A stretch of DNA of 64,000 nucleotides from Heliomarina baculiformis (GTDB lineage Bacteria; Pseudomonadota; Alphaproteobacteria; Rhodobacterales; Rhodobacteraceae), in the NCBI RefSeq assembly GCF_019966545.1, contig NZ_JAIMIC010000002.1, positions 310,001 to 374,000 on the forward strand. Reading direction: 5' to 3'. Each line of letters opens with the position of its first letter. Positions within the stretch are counted from its first letter, which is position 1. The position numbers were made by a program, and so were the translations under genes. Of this stretch, positions 1 to 8,203 are shown in pieces. Under the pieces are notes generated by a model. That model was not told the DNA's origin. It made no database searches and worked only from the letters and a program-made list of their open reading frames with translations.

Positions 1-690
1 TATCGCACCTATCGGCGGCTGGTGAACCGGATGCTGTATGAGGATGTGCTGCCCTATCGGCTGGTAGCGCTTGACGGGTTTACCGGTACGGCCAAGACCG
101 ACCTGCTGCATCGGGCGCGGAATCTCGGGGCGCAGGTGCTGGACCTTGAAGGGGCGGCAGGGCATCGCGGCTCGCTCTTGGGTGGGATGGCAGGCGGGCA
201 GCCGAGCCAGAAAGCGTTTGAATCGGAACTGGCCGGGGTGTTGTGCCGGTTCGACCCGGCGCGGCCCGTGCTGGTTGAGGCGGAATCGAGCAAGGTTGGG
301 GAACGGATCATTCCACCGGCAATTTGGGAAGCGATGAAGATCGCACCCCGGATAGAGTTGCGCGTGCCGCTGGAGGCGCGGACGCGGTACCTTGTGCGGG
401 CCTATGACGATATCCTTTCGGACAGCGAGACGCTGACCCACAAGCTGTCCTTTCTGCGCGCCCATCGCGGCGGCGAGGTCGTGGATGGCTGGAACGCGAT
501 GATCGATGCGGGCGACAAGGCCGGGGTGACGCGGGCGCTGATGGCGCAGCATTACGATCCGTCCTATTTGAAATCGCGCAAGGCGATCGGTGTGGAACCG
601 GCAGAGGTGCTGGATCTGCCAGACCTGTCGGAGCCGGTGCTGGCAGATACGGCGGCGCAAATTTGCGAGATGCTGGAGCGGATGGGCTGA
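1..690 (+). CDS. mnmH: tRNA 2-selenouridine synthase, C-terminal part (5' end outside window)
   Basis: MnmH (SelU/YbbB) exchanges the sulfur of 2-thiouridine at tRNA wobble position 34 for selenium, using selenophosphate and a geranylated intermediate. The reading frame is open from base 1, so 229 residues remain of a protein usually about 350-370 long. The missing part is the N-terminal rhodanese domain with the catalytic Cys. Visible is the P-loop of the C-terminal domain, GFTGTAKTDLL at residues 26-36 of the partial product (an Ala where the second Gly of GxxGxGKT normally stands), followed by the family's conserved block VEAESSKVGERIIPP. Selenophosphate would come from the SelD fusion encoded at 23460-25625. 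No selA, selB or selC is visible, so selenium use here may be for tRNA. The family call is firm; the true start is not visible. Confidence 0.93.
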   Translation, partial: YRTYRRLVNRMLYEDVLPYRLVALDGFTGTAKTDLLHRARNLGAQVLDLEGAAGHRGSLLGGMAGGQPSQKAFESELAGVLCRFDPARPVLVEAESSKVGERIIPPAIWEAMKIAPRIELRVPLEARTRYLVRAYDDILSDSETLTHKLSFLRAHRGGEVVDGWNAMIDAGDKAGVTRALMAQHYDPSYLKSRKAIGVEPAEVLDLPDLSEPVLADTAAQICEMLERMG

Positions 691-812
691 GCGATGGCCG
701 GGCATTTCGCGACAGTTGGCGTGGCGCCGGCCTGCGGTGAGGCCGCGACAAGGTTGCGGGAGAGGGGCGGACGTGCCAGCCTTGACGGTGGAACAATCAG
801 GCAGGATGGCAG

Positions 813-1523
813 ATGACTTCCCGGCAACCCCAGAAGAACCGGTCGGAAATGATCTGTGTGGCACTGCGCTCGGCAATCCTTGAGCGGGCGCTGCTGCCGG
901 GGATGAAGCTGCCCGAGGATTCGCTGGGCGAACGGTTCGGGGCCAGCCGCACGATTGTAAGGCAGGCGCTGGAACGGTTGGCGGCGGAAGGTCTGGTCGA
1001 GCTGCGCCACAATCGCGGTGCGGCGGTGGCCTCGCCCAGTCTGGAAGAGGCGCAGGACCTGTTCGAGCTGCGCGCGCAGGTTGAGGATCTGGTGATCCGG
1101 CGGCTGGCAACCGGGTTCACGGCTGCGCAGGAAAAGGCGCTGATGGCACATATCGGGCGCGAGGAAGAGGCGCAGTCGGGGCCGGAGCCAATCTCGATCC
1201 GGCTGGCGACCGAATTCCATATCCTGATGGCGGAACTGACCGGCAGCCCGGTGCTGGCGCGCTATGTCAACGAGATCGCCTATCGCTGCGGGCTGACCCT
1301 GTCGCAATTCTCGCGGCCGCATTCGACGACCTGCGGCATACAGGAACATCGCGATATCGTGGCCGCGCTGAAGACCGGCGACGTGGCGCGCGCGCAGGGG
1401 ATCGCCCGCGCGCATCTGGATTCGGTATCGGCAAGGGCGCAGTTCAAGGGCGCCGAGAACAGCGGGTATTCCTATCTCGACGTGCTGGAGCCCTATGCCA
1501 GCAAGATGCGCGAGAGCGGCTGA
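813..1523 (+). CDS. GntR family transcriptional regulator, FCD (FadR-like) subfamily
   Basis: A 236-residue DNA-binding regulator. Residues about 10-75 form the GntR winged helix-turn-helix (LPGMKLPEDSLGERFGASRT, then VRQALERLAAEGLVELRHNRGAAV). Residues about 85-215 form the all-helical FCD ligand domain, with the usual metal-site pattern of an early ExxR helix (LFELRAQVEDLVIR) and a late HxxIVxALKTGD helix. FCD proteins respond to organic acids and related small metabolites and usually repress nearby transport and catabolic genes. Context suggests control of the Liv-type importer starting at 2181 and perhaps of the convergent SnoaL-like gene. A candidate operator with a 16-bp near-palindrome lies at 2033-2048. 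The ATG at 813 gives the full-length domain; the RBS is weak. Confidence 0.88.
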   Translation: MTSRQPQKNRSEMICVALRSAILERALLPGMKLPEDSLGERFGASRTIVRQALERLAAEGLVELRHNRGAAVASPSLEEAQDLFELRAQVEDLVIRRLATGFTAAQEKALMAHIGREEEAQSGPEPISIRLATEFHILMAELTGSPVLARYVNEIAYRCGLTLSQFSRPHSTTCGIQEHRDIVAALKTGDVARAQGIARAHLDSVSARAQFKGAENSGYSYLDVLEPYASKMRESG

Positions 1524-1527
1524 GCGG

Positions 1528-1950
1528 TCAGGCCTCGATCCCACGCGCCGTCAGGATGCGTTCGGCGCTGTCGTTCCAGACGTCCATCTTGACGATCTTG
1601 CCTCCCTCGACCACGAAACGATCGACATAGCGGTTGCCTTCAAAGGCGGTGCCGTCATGCCATTCGCCGTAGAGATAGCCAGTGGAATAGACCACCGTGC
1701 CCTCGGCGCCCTGTGCCACGTCGAACTGGCGCATGTCCTTTTTTACCCATTTGTAGCGCATCGCGTTGAAGCCCGCCGGGCCTGAGGGGTGGTGATACAT
1801 CCGGCCGCCGGTAAAGGTGATGGTCACGTTCTTGGCCATGTAGGTCGCGGCGCGTTCCGGATCGGGTACCATTGAGGCTTCGAGGTAATCGCGGACGATC
1901 CGTGCTTCCTCGCGTAGGCTGTCTGCATCGGGAATCATCGTGTCGGTCAT
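1528..1950 (-). CDS. SnoaL-like / NTF2-fold protein
   Basis: A 140-residue single-domain protein of the NTF2-like (SnoaL, polyketide-cyclase-like) fold. It shows the typical helical start (LREEARIVRDYLEASMVPDPERAATYMAKNV), then the strand-rich half with GRMYHHPSGPAG, VVYSTGYLYGEWHDGTAF and YVDRFVVEGGKIVKMDVWNDS. Members include small-molecule isomerases, cyclases and dehydratases as well as non-catalytic proteins, so the substrate cannot be read from the sequence. The start at 1950 (MTDTM) is chosen over an upstream ATG at 1989 because GAAAGGA sits just before it. It is convergent with the GntR gene (4 bases apart) and divergent from the Liv importer, suggesting it acts on the same metabolite. 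Confidence 0.75.
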   Translation of the reverse strand: MTDTMIPDADSLREEARIVRDYLEASMVPDPERAATYMAKNVTITFTGGRMYHHPSGPAGFNAMRYKWVKKDMRQFDVAQGAEGTVVYSTGYLYGEWHDGTAFEGNRYVDRFVVEGGKIVKMDVWNDSAERILTARGIEA

Positions 1951-2012
1951 GGGGGTCCTTTCCATCTCGGCGTGATTCGACTGTGCCACTCCGGCGGGGC
2001 TCCCGCCAGATG

Positions 2013-2048
2013 CATACGAAAATTACATACAAAAATTGCATGCGATTT
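2013..2048. promoter_or_regulatory. candidate GntR-type operator region
   Basis: The 230-base gap between the SnoaL-like gene and the importer contains tandem 13-bp repeats, CATACGAAAATTA (2013-2025) and CATACAAAAATTG (2026-2038). They run into a 16-bp near-palindrome AAATTGCATGCGATTT (2033-2048, arms match 7 of 8). Its size and place between divergent genes, with an FCD regulator gene close by, fit an operator for that regulator. This is inference from pattern and position. Confidence 0.45.
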
Positions 2049-2180
2049 GCCTTATCCTTGTGCAGGAGGCGGGAAAAGCGGGAAATTTGAGGGTCGCTGG
2101 ACCGGTTGCCTTTGACAGATGCAGGTGCAGCAACGGCCATAGGAGACATCTGAAAGCCCTGTTCATCGGAGAGATAGATC

Positions 2181-3353
2181 ATGCCCGTCCGACTAAACCT
2201 GACCCGCCGTACCGTAATGGCTGGCGCCGCCGCGCTTGGCCTGTTGAGCGCGGTTCCTGCCAAGGCGCAGGAAGATCCGATCAAGATCGGCCTTGTCGCC
2301 GCGCTGAGCGGACAATCCGCCAAGTCCGGCGAGGCGATCACCCGCGGCATCATGCTGGCGCTCGACAAGATCAACGGCGAGGGCGGTGTGCTGGGCCGTC
2401 AGCTCGAGCTGGTCAGCCGCGATGATGAAAGCAACCCGGGCAAGGGTCTTGTCGCCGCGCGTGAGCTGGTGCAGCGCGAAGGTGTCGCGGCGCTGATCGG
2501 CGGGCTGGATACGCCCGTGTCGCTGGCCATCGTGCCTTTCGCCAACGAGGCCAAGGTGCCGTTTATCGGGCCATGGGCTGCGGGCACGCCGATCACCAAG
2601 AACGGGGCCGAGGAAAACTATGTATTCCGCGTCTCGGCCGTGGATGAGATCGTGGACGAAGCGATCACCGAGTACCTCGTGACCAAGTATGGCGCGAAAA
2701 GGCCGGGGATGATCCTGATCAATAACCCTTGGGGTGAATCCAATGAAAAGGGCCTGCTCAAGGCGCTTGAGGCGCGCGGTATGGAACATGCGGGCATCGA
2801 GAAGTTCGAGAGCAATGACGTGGACGTGGTGCCTCAGCTCACACGGCTGAAGGAGAACGGCGCGGACGGGCTGTTCATGGTGGCGAATGTGGCGCCGTCT
2901 GCGCAGGTGGTGAAATCGCTCGACAAGATGGGCTGGGATGTGCCGATTGCGTCGCATTGGGGCCCGGCGGGCGGCCGTTTCACCGAGCTGGCCGGGGCGA
3001 GCGGTGAAAAGGTCCATTTTATCCAGACCTTCCTGTTCACCGATCCGGAACACCCGCTGTTCGTGAAGCTGCAGGAAATGTTCCCCGAAATCGAGACGCT
3101 GGCCGATGTGACGCCGGCGACCGGTATCGCCAACGCCTATGACTCGGTTCTGCTGCTGGCGGCGGCAATCGAAGCTGCTGGATCGACAGACGGCCCGGCG
3201 ATCCGCGAGGCGATGTACGGCATCAGCGGTGTCGAGGGTGTCATCAAGACCTATGACACGCCGTTCACGCCCGACAATCAGGATGCTCTGGGTCCGAACG
3301 ACTATCTGTTCTCGCAGTTCGTCGACGGCCAGATCATTCCGCTTGCGGACTGA
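2181..3353 (+). CDS. Liv-type ABC transporter periplasmic substrate-binding protein
   Basis: A 390-residue type I periplasmic binding protein of the LivJ/LivK (Peripla_BP_6) family, which captures the solute and delivers it to the membrane complex encoded immediately downstream. An N-terminal export signal with a twin-Arg flavour (LTRRTVMAGAAALG, then AKAQ cleavage site near residue 30) precedes the mature start EDPIKIGLVAALSGQSAKSG. The family hallmarks KIGLVAALSG, ITRGIMLALDKINGEGGVLG and the second-lobe region AKRPGMILINNPWGESN are visible. The importer ends with an amidohydrolase gene, so a heterocyclic or amide-containing ligand is as likely as an amino acid. A stem-loop after the stop codon (3366-3391) probably gives this gene more transcript than the downstream genes. 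Confidence 0.92.
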   Translation: MPVRLNLTRRTVMAGAAALGLLSAVPAKAQEDPIKIGLVAALSGQSAKSGEAITRGIMLALDKINGEGGVLGRQLELVSRDDESNPGKGLVAARELVQREGVAALIGGLDTPVSLAIVPFANEAKVPFIGPWAAGTPITKNGAEENYVFRVSAVDEIVDEAITEYLVTKYGAKRPGMILINNPWGESNEKGLLKALEARGMEHAGIEKFESNDVDVVPQLTRLKENGADGLFMVANVAPSAQVVKSLDKMGWDVPIASHWGPAGGRFTELAGASGEKVHFIQTFLFTDPEHPLFVKLQEMFPEIETLADVTPATGIANAYDSVLLLAAAIEAAGSTDGPAIREAMYGISGVEGVIKTYDTPFTPDNQDALGPNDYLFSQFVDGQIIPLAD

Positions 3354-3365
3354 GACTGATCTTTT

Positions 3366-3391
3366 ACCCCCGGTCCCGTGTGACCGGGGGT
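3366..3391 (+). terminator. stem-loop after binding-protein gene (attenuator/terminator)
   Basis: Perfect 10-bp inverted repeat ACCCCCGGTC / GACCGGGGGT with a 6-base loop, followed by CTTTATCT. It lies 12 bases after the binding-protein stop codon and inside the operon. This is the common arrangement that protects or terminates transcripts so that the binding protein is made in excess over the permease. Confidence 0.8.
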
Positions 3392-3438
3392 CTTTATCTA
3401 TTCCCCGCGCGTGACGCGGCCCCGTCCCGGAGCAGGAC

Positions 3439-4314
3439 ATGACATTATTCGTAACGGCACTGGTGACCGGACTTGGCCTTGGCGCCATGTACGGTCTGAT
3501 CGCGCTTGGGTTCCAGATCACCTATTCGGTCTGTTCGCGGGTCAATTTCGCGCAAGGTTCCATGGTGATGCTCGGCGCGGTGCTTGGCTATGTTCTGACG
3601 GAGCGGGCCGGGCTGCCGGTGATCGTGGCCTATCCGCTGGCGCTGGTGGGATGCGCGCTGATGGGGATGTTGGTCGAGCTGTTGCTGGTGCGGCCGTTCG
3701 CGGTGCGCGGTTCTGAGGCATGGCTGATGGCGACCGTTGCGGGGGGTATCCTCCTTGACAATGCGGTGATGTTCACCTTTGGCAACGAGCCGAGGAGCCT
3801 GCCATCGCCGCTGGTAGAGCAGACCTGGCAGATATTCGGCACCGGCGTCTATCCGCAGCAATTGCTGATCCCGCTGGTGGCGGTCGGGCTGGCGGTTAGC
3901 CTGCATGTCCTGTTCCGCCGCACGCGGCAGGGGCGCGCCCTGCTGGCCGTGGTGCAGAACCCCGAGGCCGCGCGGCTGATGGGGATCAATACAACCGCGA
4001 TGATCTCCGGTTCTTTCGCGCTGTCGGCGGTGCTGGCCGGTGTAGCAGGGCTGCTGATCGCGCCGCTGCTCTCGGTGCATTCGGATATGGGCACGCTGTT
4101 CGGGATCAAGGCCTTTGCTGTGGCAATCCTTGGCGGCATGACCTCGGCCTCGGGCGTGATGATTGCCGGGTTCCTTTATGGGTTGGTCGAGGCGCTGGTG
4201 ACCACCTACCTCGGGTCGTCCTACACCTATATCGTCGTTTTCGCCCTGCTGATCGCGGTGCTTGCGGTGCGCCCGAACGGGTTGTTCGGCACCGCCGCGC
4301 TGAGAAAGGTATAG
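3439..4314 (+). CDS. Liv-type ABC transporter permease (LivH-like)
   Basis: A 291-residue inner-membrane permease of the LivH family. It is hydrophobic throughout with about eight predicted membrane segments. Family motifs include the N-terminal GLGLGAMYGLIALGFQITY and NFAQGSMVMLGAVLGY, and the cytoplasmic coupling region near residues 165-185 (RQGRALLAVVQNPEAARLMG), which contacts the ATPases. It pairs with the LivM-like domain of the next gene to form the pore. The gap to the next gene is only 4 bases. The solute cannot be told from the permease. Confidence 0.92.
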   Translation: MTLFVTALVTGLGLGAMYGLIALGFQITYSVCSRVNFAQGSMVMLGAVLGYVLTERAGLPVIVAYPLALVGCALMGMLVELLLVRPFAVRGSEAWLMATVAGGILLDNAVMFTFGNEPRSLPSPLVEQTWQIFGTGVYPQQLLIPLVAVGLAVSLHVLFRRTRQGRALLAVVQNPEAARLMGINTTAMISGSFALSAVLAGVAGLLIAPLLSVHSDMGTLFGIKAFAVAILGGMTSASGVMIAGFLYGLVEALVTTYLGSSYTYIVVFALLIAVLAVRPNGLFGTAALRKV

Positions 4315-4318
4315 CGCT

Positions 4319-6823
4319 GTGCGGATGAGTGAATCGCGACTTCTCGACCTGTCGATCCTTGCGCTTGGCGTGCTAGCGCTGGCGTTTTTGGGGGTGGTGA
4401 ACGGCTATATGCAGTTCGTCTTTGGCCTTGTGGCGATCTGGACGATCCTGTGCACCGGGCTGAACGTGCTGTTCGGTCTGACCGGGCTGGTGTCGCTGGG
4501 GCAGGTCGGCTTTTTCGCCGTCGGGGCCTATGCCCATGCGATCCTGTCGCAGGCGGGCGTGAGTTTCTGGCTGTCGCTGCCCGCCGGCGCGCTGGTTGCC
4601 GCGGCGGTAGGCTGCGTTCTGGCGATACCGGCGGTGCGCATGGCGGGGCCGTTCCTTGCCATGGTGACGATTGCTTTTGCCTTTATCGTCGAACATCTCG
4701 CAATTGAGTGGCGGGCGCTGACCGGCGGGCAGAACGGGTTATTCGGTTTCGATCAGCCCGCCATTTTCGGCTATGTCTTTACCGAGGCGGACCTGATCCG
4801 GCTGGCCATCGTGCTGGCGGCGCTGGGGCTGCTGGCCTATCGACGCCTGTCCGTCAGCGGCTGGGGCATCGCGATGGCGGCGCTGCGCGATCAGGAGGTT
4901 TCGGCCGGTTCGCTGGGCTATGATCCGTTCCTCACCAAGCTTGCCGCCTTTGCGATTGCGGCGGGCGCGGCGGGGCTTGCAGGCGGGCTGTTCGCCTCCC
5001 TCATGCAGTTCATCGCGCCGAGCAATTTCGTGTTGTCGCAATCGATCCTGTTCCTGTTCGCGGTGATACTCGGCGGGGCCGGAACGGTGCTTGGCCCGCT
5101 GGTGGGGGCGGCTGTGGCGGTGCTGTTGCCCGAGTTCCTTGCCGGGCTTGCCGAATACCGGCTGCTGTTTTTCGGCGCGCTGCTGGTGGCGGTGCTGCTG
5201 GTGGCACCGCGCGGGATCGTCGGCACCATAGCGGCCTTCCTGCCGCGACGCGCGCAACCCGCGAGTGCCGTCACGCCGGAAGAGGCGCTGGCATTTGTGA
5301 GCCCCGAGACGCCCGAGGGGCTGCGTGTCAGCGGGCTTGGGATTTCCTTCGGCGGGGTCAAGGCGGTGAGCGGCGCGGCCTTTGAGGCGCGACCGGGCGA
5401 GGTGACCGCGATCATCGGGCCGAACGGGGCGGGAAAGACCACGCTGCTCAACATGATCTCGGGGTTTTACCGGCCCGGCGAAGGGCGGATCGAGACCGGT
5501 GGCACCGATATCGCGGGCTGGTCTATGCATGCGACCGCGCGGCAGGGAATCGCGCGGACCTATCAGGCGACGCGGCTGTTCGGCTCGCTCAGCGCCGAGG
5601 AAAACGTGCTGGCGGCCTTTCCGCGGGGTCGGTTCAGCGGGGTCTTTACCGCGCTGGGCACGGCGGAGCGGCGAGCGATGGCGCAGGGCTTGCTGCAGCT
5701 CGTGGGCTATGAAGGCGCGGCGGAAACGCTGGCCTCGGACCTGCCGCATGTGGACCGGCGGCTGATCGAGATCGCGCGGGCACTGGCGATGCGGCCCCGG
5801 ATGTTGCTGCTTGATGAACCGGCGGCGGGTCTGATGCAGGGCGACAAGCGGGCGATGTCGCAGGTGTTGCGGCGGCTCGCGGATGCCGGGATTGCCGTGG
5901 TGCTGGTGGAACATGACATGGAACTGGTGATGGGCATTTCCGACCGCATCCTTGCGATGGACGCGGGCGAGCCGATTGCCTTTGACACGCCCGAGGCGGT
6001 GCGCGCTGATGCGCGGGTCATCGCGGCCTATCTGGGCGAGGGCACGCTGAGCGTTCCGGCCCGGTCGCTGGCCCATGAACCGGGAGCGATGGATACGCTG
6101 ATCGCCAAGGACCTTTGTGCCGGATATGGCGCGGCGGATGTGCTGCAATCGGTCAACCTGCGGGTCGGCAAGGGCGAGCTTGTCGCGCTGCTTGGGGCGA
6201 ACGGGGCGGGGAAATCGACATTCCTGCGGACGGTCTCGGGGCTGATGGCGCCGACCTCGGGCCATGTGATCCTGAACGATGGCTATATCGGCGGGTTGCC
6301 TCCGCACCAGATCGTCGAGCGCGGCGTGGTGCTGGTGCCCGAGGGGCGGCAGGTCTTTCCGGAACTGAGCGTGGCCTATAACATCGAACTGGGGGCATAC
6401 CGGCGCAAGACACGGCCCGATGCGAGCGAGCTGGAGGCGATTTTGCAGCGCTTCCCGCGCCTGCGCGACCGGCTGCATGCGCGCGCCGGGCTGTTGTCGG
6501 GGGGCGAGCAGCAGATGATGGCGATTGCGCGGGGATTGATGGCCTCGCCCAAGCTGTTGCTGCTGGATGAGCCGTCGCTGGGCCTGTCGCCAGGTATGGT
6601 CGAGGAGCTTTATGCGATCTTGGCCGAACTGCGCAACGACGGGATCACGATCCTGCTGGTCGACCAGATGGCCTCGCTCGCGCTGGCAGCGGCGGATCGC
6701 GGCTATATCCTTGAACAGGGGCGCATCGTGGCCGCGGGCAGCGCGCAGGAGCTGTTGCAGGACGACGCGCTGATCGCGGCCTATCTGGGTGGCGGGCAGG
6801 AACGGGCGGAGGCGGCGCAATGA
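4319..6823 (+). CDS. Liv-type ABC importer triple fusion: permease (LivM) - ATPase (LivG) - ATPase (LivF)
   Basis: A single 834-residue polypeptide carrying three subunits that are usually separate. Residues about 1-310 are a LivM-like permease (GLVSLGQVGFFAVGAYAHA; coupling region near 185-200). Residues about 335-585 are a LivG-like ATPase with Walker A GPNGAGKTT near 368 and Walker B LLLDEPAAGL. Residues about 592-825 are a LivF-like ATPase with Walker A GANGAGKST near 627, signature LSGGEQQ and Walker B LLLDEPSLGLSP. In the middle ATPase the signature region reads LPHVDRRLIEIARAL, so the usual Gly of LSxGQ is Val. GTG at 4319 or ATG at 4325 may start translation. Its stop overlaps the next start by 4 bases (ATGA). 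LivM-LivG fusions are familiar; a three-way fusion is less common. Confidence 0.93.
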   Translation: MRMSESRLLDLSILALGVLALAFLGVVNGYMQFVFGLVAIWTILCTGLNVLFGLTGLVSLGQVGFFAVGAYAHAILSQAGVSFWLSLPAGALVAAAVGCVLAIPAVRMAGPFLAMVTIAFAFIVEHLAIEWRALTGGQNGLFGFDQPAIFGYVFTEADLIRLAIVLAALGLLAYRRLSVSGWGIAMAALRDQEVSAGSLGYDPFLTKLAAFAIAAGAAGLAGGLFASLMQFIAPSNFVLSQSILFLFAVILGGAGTVLGPLVGAAVAVLLPEFLAGLAEYRLLFFGALLVAVLLVAPRGIVGTIAAFLPRRAQPASAVTPEEALAFVSPETPEGLRVSGLGISFGGVKAVSGAAFEARPGEVTAIIGPNGAGKTTLLNMISGFYRPGEGRIETGGTDIAGWSMHATARQGIARTYQATRLFGSLSAEENVLAAFPRGRFSGVFTALGTAERRAMAQGLLQLVGYEGAAETLASDLPHVDRRLIEIARALAMRPRMLLLDEPAAGLMQGDKRAMSQVLRRLADAGIAVVLVEHDMELVMGISDRILAMDAGEPIAFDTPEAVRADARVIAAYLGEGTLSVPARSLAHEPGAMDTLIAKDLCAGYGAADVLQSVNLRVGKGELVALLGANGAGKSTFLRTVSGLMAPTSGHVILNDGYIGGLPPHQIVERGVVLVPEGRQVFPELSVAYNIELGAYRRKTRPDASELEAILQRFPRLRDRLHARAGLLSGGEQQMMAIARGLMASPKLLLLDEPSLGLSPGMVEELYAILAELRNDGITILLVDQMASLALAAADRGYILEQGRIVAAGSAQELLQDDALIAAYLGGGQERAEAAQ

Positions 6824-8088
6824 CACTTGATCTGGTGATCCGCAACGCGCGGCTGTCGGACGGGGACGAGCTGCTTGATCTGGGCATTCGCGACGGGCGC
6901 ATTGCCGATATCGCCCGGGATCTGGACAGCGCGGCCCGGGCAATGGATGCCGAAGGCGGTCGGCTGATCAAGGGCTTTGCCGACAGTCACCTGCACCTCG
7001 ACAAGGCCTGCCTGCTGGACCGGGCGGCGAACCCCTCGGGCACGCTGAAAGGTGCGATCAAGGCGGTGAGCGCGGCCAAGCGGGATTTCACCCGCGAAGA
7101 TATATATGCCCGCGGGGCGCGGGTGCTGGAAAAGGCGATCTGTCAGGGCACGACGCTGATCCGCACCCATGTGGAGATCGACCCGGCGGTGGGGCTTGCG
7201 GGGTTTGATGCGGTCGCGCAGCTCAAGGCCGATTATGCCTGGGCGCTGGAATTGCAGATCTGCGTCTTTCCGCAGGAGGGTCTGTTGAATTACCCTGGCA
7301 CCGAAGAGCTGCTGCGCGCGGCGCTGGACCGGGGCGCGGATCTGCTGGGCGGCTGCCCCTATACCGACAGCGATCCGAAGGGGCAGATTGCCCGGCTGTT
7401 CGATATGGCGCGGGAATACGATGTCGATCTGGATTTCCACCTCGATTTCGATCTGGACAATACATGGCGGCATCTGGACGAGGTGGCACGGCAAACCGTG
7501 GCGCACGCGATGCAGGGGCGGGTGGCGGTTGGCCATGTCACCAAGCTCTCGACCCTGCCGCCACCGCAGCTTGACGAGACAATCGCGGTGATGCGCGACG
7601 CGGGGATCGCGCTGACGGTGCTGCCCGCGACGGACCTGTTCATGATGGGGCGTGAATTCACTGACTCCGTACCGCGCGGGGTGGCCCCGGCACATCGTTT
7701 CCATGCGGCGGGGCTTTGCTGCACCGTGGCGACGAATAACGTGCTGAACCCGTTCACACCTTATGGCGATTGCTCGCTGCCGAGGATGGCGAACCTGTTC
7801 GCCAATATCGCGCAGATCGGGGATCCGGCGGGGCTGGATGCCTGTTTCGACATGATCTCGGCGCAGCCTTTCCGGCTGCTGGGGCGAGAAGCGGCGATCA
7901 AGACGGGCGACGCGGCTGATCTGGTGCTTTTGCCGTGTGCGACTTCGGCGATGGCGGTGGCCGAGATCTGTCGCCCGGTCTGGGGGATGCGGTCGGGCAA
8001 GATGACCTTTGAAGCGCCGAAACCAGTGCTGCTGGCGCCCGAAAGCGCGGTGGCCGGACGGATGCCGTTTGCCGAGAGTTCTGCCTGA
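6820..8088 (+). CDS. CodA/AtzC-like amidohydrolase with altered catalytic residues
   Basis: A 422-residue amidohydrolase-superfamily protein of the cytosine deaminase-like group, normally metal-dependent enzymes that deaminate or hydrolyse heterocycles. The HxH metal motif is present (HLHLDK, residues about 58-63), as are FPQEGLL (CodA Gln156 region) and VGHVTKLSTLP (His246 region). However, the position of the CodA catalytic Glu217 (HCDEIDD) reads HLDFDLDN, placing Phe there. The metal-ligand Asp313 (GHDDVFDPWY) aligns with Asn in ATNNVLNPF. Either the chemistry differs from CodA or these residues are supplied elsewhere. Translation is coupled to the importer fusion by a 4-base overlap, so it very likely processes the imported compound. 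The function is otherwise unknown. Confidence 0.85.
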   Translation: MTLDLVIRNARLSDGDELLDLGIRDGRIADIARDLDSAARAMDAEGGRLIKGFADSHLHLDKACLLDRAANPSGTLKGAIKAVSAAKRDFTREDIYARGARVLEKAICQGTTLIRTHVEIDPAVGLAGFDAVAQLKADYAWALELQICVFPQEGLLNYPGTEELLRAALDRGADLLGGCPYTDSDPKGQIARLFDMAREYDVDLDFHLDFDLDNTWRHLDEVARQTVAHAMQGRVAVGHVTKLSTLPPPQLDETIAVMRDAGIALTVLPATDLFMMGREFTDSVPRGVAPAHRFHAAGLCCTVATNNVLNPFTPYGDCSLPRMANLFANIAQIGDPAGLDACFDMISAQPFRLLGREAAIKTGDAADLVLLPCATSAMAVAEICRPVWGMRSGKMTFEAPKPVLLAPESAVAGRMPFAESSA

Positions 8089-8203
8089 GGGATTTGGGGG
8101 GCGGCATCTTGTGTCGAGCGTAGGCTCTCGAGGTCAGATTTGAGCCCATGGTGAAAGGTTGTGCCCGGGGCGCTGTGATTACTTTTGCTTGGATTCGGTT
8201 TCC

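Noticed and set aside
2193-3521. 442-codon open frame on the minus strand
   Set aside because: It is antisense to the binding-protein gene with full family motifs on the other strand, and no ribosome site or known domain is seen.
4739-6943. 734-codon open frame on the minus strand
   Set aside because: It is antisense to the LivMGF fusion and amidohydrolase start, and its Arg/His/Gln-rich translation is typical of a shadow frame.
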